From Chthoniobacterales bacterium (GTDB lineage: Bacteria; Verrucomicrobiota; Verrucomicrobiia; Chthoniobacterales; UBA10450), in NCBI GenBank assembly GCA_013695925.1, contig JACCZO010000132.1, positions 1 through 24,688 of the forward strand: a DNA stretch of 24,688 bases. The letters are read 5' to 3'. Below the pieces are notes generated by a model. That model searched no databases. It saw only the letters and a program-made list of their open reading frames with translations, and was not told where the DNA came from. Shown piece after piece: positions 15,523 through 22,589 of this stretch. Position 1 is the stretch's first letter; each line of letters begins with the position of its first letter. Made by a program: the position numbers and the translations under genes.

Positions 15523-17583
15523 ATGAGGATGCTGCACTCACGGGTATTGAGTTTGCTTGCCGCCGCCTCGCTGGGGATGACGACCGGCACGGCACAAGGC
15601 GATTGCTCGCTCGTGTCCACCGGGAACATTCCGCTGCCCGACCTGGGGCCGGGCACGTATCAAGGTTTCCAAGGTGGCCTCTATCCAGATGGCAGCAATA
15701 TCGTGCCGGCTGCACATCAGGCCGCAGGCCACGCACAGGCGGCCCAGGTCGTGCCTTTGAACTCGGTTGGCCTACCCGACGCAGAGCAAGGTCAGATCGG
15801 CCTGATCTCGATTGGACTTTCCAATACCACATTTGAGTTTTCCGATGGTCCGGACTCGTTCAAACCCCGAGCCGACGCCGACCCGAGCCGGAACCCTAAA
15901 TTGACGATCGTGGATGGCGCTCAGGGCGGCCGGGACGCCGTCGATTGGACGGATGCGCAGAGTGATACCTGGACGACTCTCGACCAGCGCCTCGCAGCGG
16001 CGGGAGTTAGCCCGGCGCAAGTCCAGGTCGCGTGGATGAAACTGGCCTTCGATTCTCCCCAAGACTTCGGAGAGTTTCCCGCTCACGCCGAGTTCCTGAA
16101 AACAGATCTGGAGACGGTTGTCCGGATAGCGAAATCGCGTTATCCAAATCTCCGAATCATCTACCTGTCCAGTCGAATCCGGGCTTACACGGAAGAGTTA
16201 AACACGCTGAATCCGGAGCCGTATGCCTATGAGTCCGGTTTTGCCGCGCAATGGATGATTGCCGATCAGATCGCTGGCACTAACAACTTGAATTTCGATC
16301 CTTCCAAGGGCCCGGTCGTAGCGCCTTATTTGAGATGGGGCTCCTATCTTTGGGCCGACGGAACAACCCCTCGCTCTGATGGGTTCACCTGGCTCTGCAG
16401 AGACCTGCAAGGCGATTTCACTCATCCTGCCGCGGATGCCGTCGCCAAGGTCGCCGACCAACTTCTTGATTTCTTCAAAACCGATCCTACCGCTACGCCC
16501 TGGTTCCTGAAAGAGCAGAACGATGCGCCGCCTGTGGTGACGGTCAGCCCTAATCCGGCAAGTGGACCGAGTGGGATGACGATTCAATTTTCAACAAATG
16601 TTATCGACCCGGGGTCGGGAATCGCGTCTTTTAGTTGGACCTTCGATGACGGCACCTTCTCGGATGAAGCGAATCCCACCAAGATTTTTCCGGTCCCAGG
16701 CACTTACTCCGCCAATCTCACCGTGACGACCGTAACAGGTGACCATATGACGGCCACAGTTCCGGTGCTGGTCCAAGGAGGTCTGGGTAAGTTACTCAAT
16801 GTTTCCGCTCGTTTGCAGATCGGGGTGGACGACAACGTCGCCATCAGTGGCTTTATCGTCGGAGGGAACGGAACGCAAACGATCATGCTCCGGGCGATCG
16901 GGCCTTCCCTTGCGCAAGACGGGGTCTCCGGGATTCTTTCCGATCCATCCCTCGTGTTGCATGACCCGAGCGGCGCCATCATCGCGACTAACGACAACTG
17001 GCAGACGACACAGCGCGGCGAATTGATTGCCGAAGATCAGGTCGCGTCCATTCGTGCCTCGACTATTGCACCCAGTGACGCGGCGGAAGCCGCTCTTATT
17101 GTCGACCTGGCTCCGGGTTCTTACACCGCGGTTGTCCGGGGAGCGAACGGTGAGACTGGTATCGGCCTCTCGGAAGTCTATGTCCTTGACGAGTCATCCC
17201 CGGCTCTCGTCTCGAATCTTAGCACGCGTGGCTTGGTTCAATCCGGTCCGAACGTCTTAATCGGCGGCTTCATTGTCGGCGGAACACAGGCATCGGACAT
17301 TGTGACGCGGGCGCTCGGTCCTTCGCTGACCCAGTCAGGGGTCACAGGTGCCCTGGCCGATCCCATGCTGGAGTTACATGATGGAAACGGCACGCTCGTC
17401 GCTTCGAATGACAATTGGACTGAGACTCAACCGGCCATAATTGAAGCCGCCGGTTTGAGCCCGGACAATCCGCTGGAATCAGCGATCGAGTGCACCCTCG
17501 CACCCGGCGGCTATACCGCGATCGTCACGGGCAGGGATGGTGGGACCGGAGTCGCGTTAGTCGAGGTATATAAGCTGCCCTAA
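15523..17583 (+). CDS. Secreted SGNH-hydrolase-like protein with PKD domain and two C-terminal repeats
   Basis: The 686-aa product has a signal peptide (about 1-26). Residues 30-330 resemble SGNH hydrolases: IGLSNTTFEF supplies the candidate nucleophile Ser100, VDGAQGGRDA follows, and GDFTHPAA gives the Asp-x-x-His pair (Asp298, His301). Residues 336-417 are a PKD domain (FSWTFDDG, PGTYSANLTV). Two ~125-residue repeats (about 425-555 and 563-686) match those of the metalloprotease: RAIGPSL, SNDNW, YTAIV, VEVYKL. It is probably exported and acts on an extracellular ester or polysaccharide substituent; the substrate is unknown. ATG 15523 gives the best signal peptide; ATG 15529 is equally possible. 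The upstream 216 bp also contain a short frame (15346-15513) with no homology. The stop is overlapped by the opposing dockerin remnant. Confidence 0.8.
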   Translation: MRMLHSRVLSLLAAASLGMTTGTAQGDCSLVSTGNIPLPDLGPGTYQGFQGGLYPDGSNIVPAAHQAAGHAQAAQVVPLNSVGLPDAEQGQIGLISIGLSNTTFEFSDGPDSFKPRADADPSRNPKLTIVDGAQGGRDAVDWTDAQSDTWTTLDQRLAAAGVSPAQVQVAWMKLAFDSPQDFGEFPAHAEFLKTDLETVVRIAKSRYPNLRIIYLSSRIRAYTEELNTLNPEPYAYESGFAAQWMIADQIAGTNNLNFDPSKGPVVAPYLRWGSYLWADGTTPRSDGFTWLCRDLQGDFTHPAADAVAKVADQLLDFFKTDPTATPWFLKEQNDAPPVVTVSPNPASGPSGMTIQFSTNVIDPGSGIASFSWTFDDGTFSDEANPTKIFPVPGTYSANLTVTTVTGDHMTATVPVLVQGGLGKLLNVSARLQIGVDDNVAISGFIVGGNGTQTIMLRAIGPSLAQDGVSGILSDPSLVLHDPSGAIIATNDNWQTTQRGELIAEDQVASIRASTIAPSDAAEAALIVDLAPGSYTAVVRGANGETGIGLSEVYVLDESSPALVSNLSTRGLVQSGPNVLIGGFIVGGTQASDIVTRALGPSLTQSGVTGALADPMLELHDGNGTLVASNDNWTETQPAIIEAAGLSPDNPLESAIECTLAPGGYTAIVTGRDGGTGVALVEVYKLP

Positions 17584-17830
17584 CGCGCCGCGCCTCCGGC
17601 AAGAAATGGCTGCCGCAGCTTTTACCACATCAACGTCGGCGTTACTAATGGAGCCATTGACACCCAGATCTTCTCGGAAATTGGAGATGCTCACTGGCAT
17701 TCCGGTCCGGGCCCTTGCTGCTCTCACATCGGCGTTGGTTACCCTTTTATCTGCGCTTGTATCGCCGGCCAGAACGTTCATACTCACCGCCGCCGACGGT
17801 CATGGAGCAAGCGGAGCATCCGTAACAGTT
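17557..17830 (-). pseudogene. Dockerin-like C-terminal tail, remnant
   Basis: Minus-strand translation gives AVSMNVLAGDTSADKRVTNA then DVRAARARTG, and later NFREDLGVNGSISNADVDVV. These are two dockerin-type calcium-loop units (D-x-[ND]-x-x-V-x-x-x-D followed by a helix with Arg), of the kind that ends many verrucomicrobial secreted proteins, preceded by the sheet-end VTDAP. An in-frame TGA interrupts the frame just before AVSMN, no larger upstream domain remains because Ku follows, and the normal short tail is replaced by read-through to 17557 inside the neighbouring gene's 3' end. I read it as the last ~75 residues of a lost secreted protein. Confidence 0.55.
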
Positions 17831-17855
17831 CTGTGACCGGGATTTAGCGGTTAGC

Positions 17856-18713
17856 TTAGGCCGCGACTGATCGGCGCTTCCGCTTGACCAACGCGGAAGT
17901 GGACTTTTGCGAAGGGGTCCGACCGTTTGATGCTTTCGCCTTCGAACCCGCGCGCTGCAGACTTTGCTGAAGAACGGCGACCATGTCGATGACGTTAGGC
18001 TGGACTCGCGGCGCCGGCGCCTTCGCCGCGGGAGTGCGCTTCTGGGCCTTCTCTTCAATTAACTGCATGAGCGCGGTCTGGTACTGGTCTCGGTATTTGG
18101 TCGGCTCCCATTCAGCCGTCATTGCGTCAATCAACGCGGTCGCCATTTTCAACTCCTGGGGCGAGACACTCCGGTCTGCGCCGTTACTAAGGGAAGAGGG
18201 TTCCAGCACTTCCTGAGCGAAATGCATTAGCTCCAGGATCAAGAAAAGCCCGTCCGGTTTGACCGCGGCGAGATATTCGCGCTTCTGGATTGCGACCTTG
18301 GCGACTCCGACCTTCCCCGAGGCGGTGAGCGCCTTGTGCAGAAGCGCGTAGGCCTTCTCGCCGCCTTTTTGCGGCTCGAGAAAATACGGCTTGTAGAAAA
18401 ATTTCGGGTTGATCTGACCCTGGTCGACAAAATCGGTGATCTCGACCGAGTGCGTGGATTCGATTTGCACCTTCTCGAAATCCTCGTCGCGCAGGGTGAT
18501 CCACTTTCCCTTTTCGTACTCGAAACCTTTCACGATCTCGTGGGCCGGCACCTCTTTCTGGTCGGCCTCCGCGACCTTCTTATAGCGGATCGGGCTCAGG
18601 TCCGAGGCCCGCAGTTGGCGGAAACTGATCTTCTCCTCTTTCGTCGCCGGATAGACGGAGACCGGGATGTAGACGAGACCGAAGTTAATGCTGCCCTTCC
18701 AGATCGCGCGCAT
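17856..18713 (-). CDS. ku: Ku protein, non-homologous end joining
   Basis: Bacterial Ku forms a homodimeric ring on double-strand DNA ends and recruits ligase LigD. The 285-aa product has the typical N-terminus MRAIWKGSINFGLVYIPV, the central HSVEITDFVDQGQINPKFF region, LHKALTASGKVGVAKVAIQKREYLAAVKP and the ELKMATALIDAMT segment of the Ku core. After about residue 230 comes a Lys/Ala-rich C-terminal extension ending in KRKRRS, as in many bacterial Ku proteins where it aids DNA and LigD binding. The start at ATG 18713 is standard for the family; a TTG nine bases upstream is in frame but unlikely. No ligD is in the window. The C-terminus faces the dockerin remnant. Confidence 0.95.
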   Translation of the reverse strand: MRAIWKGSINFGLVYIPVSVYPATKEEKISFRQLRASDLSPIRYKKVAEADQKEVPAHEIVKGFEYEKGKWITLRDEDFEKVQIESTHSVEITDFVDQGQINPKFFYKPYFLEPQKGGEKAYALLHKALTASGKVGVAKVAIQKREYLAAVKPDGLFLILELMHFAQEVLEPSSLSNGADRSVSPQELKMATALIDAMTAEWEPTKYRDQYQTALMQLIEEKAQKRTPAAKAPAPRVQPNVIDMVAVLQQSLQRAGSKAKASNGRTPSQKSTSALVKRKRRSVAA

Positions 18714-19041
18714 AGTGGGCAAGTGTGGGGCAGAGAACGGGGATCGTCAAGACCCCTAACAAACTGGCGAGCCGCGCAAATCAATGTTGCTCTAACAGGC
18801 AAGGCTGGGTTCGCCGTAATCTTAGGAGAGTATGGCGGTAGCCAGGATCAGAAGCGACAAAGTGTTTGCGTTGTGTGGAGGTTCAATGACGCGGCAAGGT
18901 TGCAGGATATCCTTATCAGGCGAGTCAAAGTTCAGCCAGGACGTTAGGTTAGGGGAACCTGAAAGGTGTCAGGCGGGAGCTGACGGGGTCAGTAGGGAAC
19001 AGAAGGGGTCGAAAGGAACAGAAGGGGGCGATGCTTGAATT
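18714..19041. other. 328-bp intergenic stretch without a recognisable gene
   Basis: No frame here has homology that I recognise. The left two thirds are ordinary sequence of lower GC than the neighbours; the right third is purine-rich and G-rich with short direct repeats and a small hairpin (GTCAG 18968-18972 with CTGAC 18980-18984). A partial copy of the iterated word (CGTTAGG) is at about 18942. Confidence 0.6.
18996..19027. repeat. Direct repeat GGAACAGAAGGGG, two copies
   Basis: Exact 13-mers at 18996-19008 and 19015-19027, offset by 19 bp, directly after a small hairpin. They sit at the left edge of the degenerate 5' end of the oxidoreductase pseudogene. Confidence 0.85.
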
Positions 19042-19839
19042 TTGAGGAAAAGGTCGACGGCCCGGGCGGCAGTGGGCGGGGCCCGGGGTCGCGTCTTAAC
19101 TTTGAGGATCGGAAGGGGTCCTGCGGGGGTCGGGGGTCCTGCGGGGATCGTCCGTCCTGCGGGGTCGGTCCTCACTATTGCGAAACATCCGGCTTCGCTT
19201 TCGTGGGAAGAAGCGGCGGCGATCTGGATGCAATATGCGACCGCCTACGGTGCGCTGATCGACATCGGCAAATTGAAACAGCGCGACACCGTTTTGATCC
19301 CGGCGGCCTCGAGCAGCGTCGGCTTGGCCGCAATCCAGATCGCCAACCTGGTCGGCGCAAAGCCGATCGCGCTGACCCGCACAAGTGAAAAACGCCAGGC
19401 GCTCCTCGACGCCGGCGCGGCGCACGTCATCGCCACGGAGGAACAGGATCTCGTCGCGGCAGTGATGAAACTGACCCGCAAAAACGGCGCGCGCCTTGTC
19501 TTCGATCCGGTCGCCGGTCCGACCCTGGCCAAGCTGGCGGCGGCGACCAAAGAGCGCGGCATTATTTTCCAATACGGCGCCCTCAGCAGCGAGCCGACGC
19601 CGTTGCCCCTGATGGACGTGCTGGGCAAATCGCTCACGGTGCGCGGCTACCTGCTCTTCGAGATCACAGGAAATCCCAAACGACTGCAAAAAGCGAAGCA
19701 GTTCATCACCGACGGTCTCGCTTCCGGAAAATTGAAACCGATCATTGCCAGGACGTTTTCCGGTCTCGACTCGATCGTGGAAGCCCATCGCTACCTCGAA
19801 AGCAACCAGCAGATTGGTAAGATCGTCGTCACCGTCTAG
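19042..19839 (+). pseudogene. Zinc-independent MDR/quinone oxidoreductase, N-terminal domain missing
   Basis: From about 19173 the translation is a good medium-chain dehydrogenase/reductase C-terminal half: KHPASLSWEEAAAIW, YGALIDIGKLKQRDTVLI, the NADPH-binding PAASSSVGLAAIQIA, FDPVAGPTL, GALSSEPTPLPL, and the closing ARTFSGLDSIVEAHRYLES with QIGKIVVTV. These correspond to NADPH:quinone oxidoreductase-type MDRs of about 330 residues. The ~110-residue GroES-like catalytic domain that should precede it is absent; instead the frame runs into a low-complexity Gly/Pro/Arg stretch containing three 18-bp tandem units. The only starts are TTG 19042 or ATG 19228, the latter giving a bare cofactor domain. 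I call it a 5'-truncated pseudogene; a short expressed remnant is possible. Confidence 0.65.
19119..19172 (+). repeat. 18-bp tandem repeat, three units
   Basis: TCCTGCGGGG recurs at exactly 18-bp spacing (19119, 19137, 19155), with diverged second halves. In the oxidoreductase frame it reads GPAGVG, GPAGIV, RPAGSV. It lies at the point where homology to the enzyme begins. Confidence 0.85.
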
Positions 19840-19849
19840 CGCCTAACGA

Positions 19850-20170
19850 TCCTGCGCCTGTCTGACGCACCTGGCCAAAGTGCAAACCGCGGCGCACCAC
19901 CAGGTCGAAGACATCGTCCGGCGTAACCGCGGAAATCCGAATCCACGTGATCGCTCGCGACCAGAAATTTCCTGCGCCCGTTAGGCGTAGTGAAGACCGC
20001 GCCCTGCGAATCATAGCTGCCGCCGGTCAGAAATTGGAGGGTGAGAAAAGGGTGGGTGGTGGCGCCTTAGCGGAGGTTGATCTCGATCGCGTAAGTCTCC
20101 CAGGAGGCGGAGTCGTTAGGCCGGGTCACTACGAAATCGTGCGTGAAAAGGCAAGTCCCCGGCCAACTCG
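19850..20170 (-). pseudogene. PGM1-type ATP-grasp peptide ligase, C-terminal remnant
   Basis: Read on the minus strand: HDFVVTRPNDSASWETYAIE then INLR, a TAA stop (20069-20067), then in frame GATTHPFLTLQFLTGGSYDS, QGAVFTTPNGRRKFLVASDH and VDSDF. After a frameshift near 19925-19940 comes VTPDDVFDLVVRRGLHFGQV with RQTG. Without the two lesions this is the conserved EINLRKGGTTHPF, FTTP-G-R, DDLFD-VV-GLHFDQ-RQTG region of PGM1-related ATP-grasp ligases (pheganomycin peptide ligase family). The N-terminal two thirds and the last ~60 residues are absent. It abuts the intact 86-aa membrane gene upstream and the oxidoreductase pseudogene downstream. Two exact iterated 9-mers flank or lie in it (19841, 20113) plus one 8-mer (19979). 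Confidence 0.65.
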
Positions 20171-20175
20171 TGGTC

Positions 20176-20436
20176 TTACCGCTTCTTCGCCATCCAATGC
20201 AACGCGATCGCAGGGACAAGGAAAAAGAAAAGAACCACGATCCGCACATTGGTAAAAAAGATCAGGACGATGCGGCCGAGGGCCTTCTCGTCCACGGAGA
20301 AAAGGTGCATCATCCACCCGGCGGCGACGTTCCAAAAGGCAAGTGTGGCGCCAAGGAGAAGGAGGGCGACCACGAGGCCGACGACAAACAGGCGGAGGAA
20401 CAGATCGCGGAAGAAAATGATTTTCTCGCGTTCCAT
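20176..20436 (-). CDS. Conserved small membrane protein, two helices
   Basis: The 86-aa product has an amphipathic basic start (MEREKIIFFRDLFLRLF), a first hydrophobic helix (about 15-38), a short middle with a charged HLFSVDEKALGRIV, and a second helix (about 53-78) ending in HWMAKKR on the cytosolic side. I recognise the layout from unnamed short proteins of Verrucomicrobiota but know no function. ATG 20436 is preferred; the frame is open to 20508, where a longer start would overlap the tag pseudogene. Intact between two broken genes, which argues that it is retained by selection. Confidence 0.7.
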   Translation of the reverse strand: MEREKIIFFRDLFLRLFVVGLVVALLLLGATLAFWNVAAGWMMHLFSVDEKALGRIVLIFFTNVRIVVLFFFLVPAIALHWMAKKR

Positions 20437-20473
20437 TGGGAGAATTTCGCCGCAGGCGCCGCGGTCGCAATTG

Positions 20474-20762
20474 TTAATTTCGCCGTGAGTGCCGATTGAC
20501 CTCCGCATGGCGCTGACAACTCACGAGATGATCGTTAACCATCCCGGTCGCCTGCATGAGCGCATGGCAAATCGTGGAGCCGACAAACTTGAAGCCCCGC
20601 CGCAAAAGGTCACGACTCAATTTTAATCGTATTCCAACTCAAACCCGCCTGGGCGCCTTCAAGGATGAGGAATTCGAAGAGCACCTGGTCGTCATGGACC
20701 GGGACCGCCCATTCTTCATCGTGATACGCGACGGTGAGTTCGTTAGTCGCCCAGGGACAGCG
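20474..20762 (-). pseudogene. tag: 3-methyladenine DNA glycosylase I with central deletion and frameshift
   Basis: On the minus strand 20762-20625 encodes RCPWATNELTVAYHDEEWAV and on to LFEFLILEGAQAGLSWNTI, the N-terminal ~46 residues of Tag, including the zinc Cys, the HDEEWGVP motif and the catalytic Glu in LEGxQAGLSW. From 20617 to 20474, in another frame, it encodes SRDLLRRGFKFVGSTICHAL and MQATGMVNDHLVSC, the C-terminal ~47 residues of the same enzyme, ending in TAA. Tag proteins are about 185-195 residues, so roughly 95-100 residues in the middle are gone and the frames no longer join. No good start codon precedes the first motif. The enzyme removes 3-methyladenine from alkylated DNA; this copy cannot. 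Confidence 0.8.
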
Positions 20763-20941
20763 CGGTATTCGATCAGGGTGCGCGAAGTGAGGTCCTTCTG
20801 GAAAGTCATATCGCGAGATTTTCCGGCTTCAGGCGTCCCAATGAATCGTTGGCAATGGCGACCCGCTGGAATAGGCGCCACCTATGCCAGCCAGAGGAAC
20901 TAAGTATTTCAAACGGAACGCGGTTGGCCGGTCATTTGGGC

Positions 20942-21154
20942 ATGCAAACACTCACCTTAAGCAGTCTTGGGAGAGATGGTCATCTGCGGGATGAGAGAAC
21001 ACCGGCGCGCCTGCGGGCGTTTCGCTTCCTGAGCGAGCGCTTCGTACAGCGCGAGAGGCCCAGTGTGGTCGCCGAGTTTCTTCTTTTCGCACTGATCGCT
21101 CTCACGGCCACCTGGCCGATGTTTACCCTGGCTCACGCCCTCCTGAACCGGTAA
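20942..21154 (+). CDS. Small single-helix membrane protein, unknown
   Basis: The 70-aa product begins MQTLTLSSLGRDGHLRDE, continues with an Arg-rich region (RTPARLRAFRFLSERFVQRERPS) and ends in one hydrophobic helix, VVAEFLLFALIALTATWPMF, plus a short tail. The positive-inside rule predicts a cytosolic N-terminus. The frame extends upstream to 20849 but ATG 20942 is chosen because the earlier part overlaps noncoding remnant sequence. No family recognised; the regular composition and clean helix suggest a real gene. It faces the LysR gene tail to tail, 47 bp apart. Confidence 0.5.
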   Translation: MQTLTLSSLGRDGHLRDERTPARLRAFRFLSERFVQRERPSVVAEFLLFALIALTATWPMFTLAHALLNR

Positions 21155-21201
21155 TTCGATTTTCGCCTGGCGCGTGCTCGTCGGGTCGGACCGACCACTT
21201 G

Positions 21202-22086
21202 TCAGGTTAAGAAGGCTGCCGCGGCTTCCTCGCGGAAGGCTGCGGCGGCCTTGCTCTCGAAGCGCAAAGGGTTGCGCAGCAAGGTCAGCTCGCGCGTCGG
21301 TACCGGGCGGGCAAACGGCACGGCCACGCAGTTACGGATAAACCCGGCCTCGACCATCATTTGCGGGATCACGGTTACCCCCAGTCCGGCCGCAACCATG
21401 CTCGCGATCGTGACGAGCTGCGCGCCCTGCAACACCACTTCTGGGTTTAACTTATTCGCCGCGAGCAACTGACGGACCTTCTTCGAAAGCGAATGCACCT
21501 CATGCAGGAGGAGAAACTTCTCCCCGGCCAGATCGCTCCACTTGATCGTTTTTTTCCGCGCCAGCCAATGCTTTTCCGGCAGGAGCATGAGCAACGGCTC
21601 CTCCCCCAGTGAATGATGCTCCAAGGTGGGCGATTCATCGCCCGACGAGGCGAGCACCACCTCCAGCGTGCCGTCCTCCAGGCGGCGCGCCAGCTTGTCC
21701 GTCGTATCCTCGAATAACTCGAACGTCACCTTCGGATAACGCTGCTGGAATTGCCCGATGAGCCGCGGCAACACATAGAGCGCGATCGATGGAACCGCGC
21801 CCACGGAGAGCTGACCTGCCACTTCCTGTCCGAGCGCGGCGACAGAGCGGCGAGCATCGGCGATGCCGGTAAGAATTTGCCGCGCGTAAACGAGCAGACA
21901 GTGTCCTGCCTCGGTCAAAACCACCGTGCGCGGCAGGCGATCGAACAACGGCTGATTCAGCTCCGCCTCCAGCTTCTGGATTTGCTGACTGAGCGATGGC
22001 TGGGAGACATGCTCGCGTTCCGCGGCGTGCGAAAAGCTGCCTTCCTCCGCGACCGCCACAAAATAGCGGAGTTGATGGATCTCCAT
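21202..22086 (-). CDS. LysR-type regulator, OxyR-like but without the redox cysteines
   Basis: The 294-aa protein has the LysR helix-turn-helix MEIHQLRYFVAVAEEGSFSH, AAEREHVSQPSLSQQIQKLE at residues 1-40, then TEAG, and a two-lobe effector domain (LSVGAVPSIALYVLPRLI to the C-terminus). The N-terminus is closest to OxyR-type regulators. In OxyR the sensor cysteine sits in a GHC-x-R-D segment; the corresponding place here reads LLLHEVHSLSKKV, with Ser instead of Cys, and the only Cys nearby is in FIRNCVAV much later. It should therefore respond to a small ligand rather than peroxide. No divergent target gene is present: the upstream 107 bp leads to a lipoprotein on the same strand. The start is fixed by the HTH. 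Confidence 0.9.
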   Translation of the reverse strand: MEIHQLRYFVAVAEEGSFSHAAEREHVSQPSLSQQIQKLEAELNQPLFDRLPRTVVLTEAGHCLLVYARQILTGIADARRSVAALGQEVAGQLSVGAVPSIALYVLPRLIGQFQQRYPKVTFELFEDTTDKLARRLEDGTLEVVLASSGDESPTLEHHSLGEEPLLMLLPEKHWLARKKTIKWSDLAGEKFLLLHEVHSLSKKVRQLLAANKLNPEVVLQGAQLVTIASMVAAGLGVTVIPQMMVEAGFIRNCVAVPFARPVPTRELTLLRNPLRFESKAAAAFREEAAAAFLT

Positions 22087-22193
22087 CCCGCGACCTTCCG
22101 CTGCGAACCGCGGTTTGTCGAAGTGGCCTACGAATCGACCCGGCTAACGCCGCTCGCGAAGCCGGGGCTGAATGTCTGAGCGAAAGCGTCGTG

Positions 22194-22589
22194 CTAGGGA
22201 TTCGGCGTCTCAGCCGGTGTCTCCGCAGGGGAGGCGGGAGCCATCGCATCTTTGGCTGAGTCCAGAGCGTTGCTCGCCGCTTTCTGGACTTTGTCCATCG
22301 CATTCTCGGCGGCATCCTTGGTCGCGTCGGCCGCGTCTTTTGTCGCATCCTTGGCCTGATCCGCCAGTTTATCCATCGCGGCAGCCGCCGCGGGAGCGGC
22401 TTCCTTAGCCTTCTGCCGGGCTTCATCAATTTGCTTGGCGGCGGCTTCCTTGGCCTCCTCGGCCTTGGCTTGCATCGTCTGCTTGGCCTCTTCGGTTTTC
22501 TTTTGGACCGATTCCGCGGTCTTGTCGTTACACGCCGTCAACGCGATTGCGACGGCGGCGGCGATTGCCAGTGGTTTGCTCTTTTTCAT
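22194..22589 (-). CDS. Ala/Lys-rich helical lipoprotein (LEA-like)
   Basis: The 131-aa product begins MKKSKPLAIAAAVAIALTAC, a lipoprotein signal with lipidated Cys20. The mature region is almost wholly predicted helix built of Ala, Lys, Asp and Glu, with recurring 11-residue-like units such as AKDATKDAADA and TKDAAENAMDKVQ, then a Pro/Ala tail (PASPAETPAETPNP). This pattern is seen in LEA-like, stress-related or spacer lipoproteins; composition alone cannot give a function. ATG 22589 is chosen over the longer frame to 22673 because it starts the signal peptide. Confidence 0.8.
   Translation of the reverse strand: MKKSKPLAIAAAVAIALTACNDKTAESVQKKTEEAKQTMQAKAEEAKEAAAKQIDEARQKAKEAAPAAAAAMDKLADQAKDATKDAADATKDAAENAMDKVQKAASNALDSAKDAMAPASPAETPAETPNP

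Noticed and set aside
19841..19986. GCCTAAC ... GTTAGGC at 19841 and 19979 looks like the outer core sites of an integron attC site.
   Set aside because: The arms do not pair beyond the 8-9 bp word, the interval reads as a decayed protein-coding remnant, the same word occurs singly in many genes, and there is no integrase or cassette structure.
20556..20903. A 115-codon plus-strand frame starting MSAWQIVEPT.
   Set aside because: It lies antisense to the recognisable tag pseudogene fragments and has no motif of its own.
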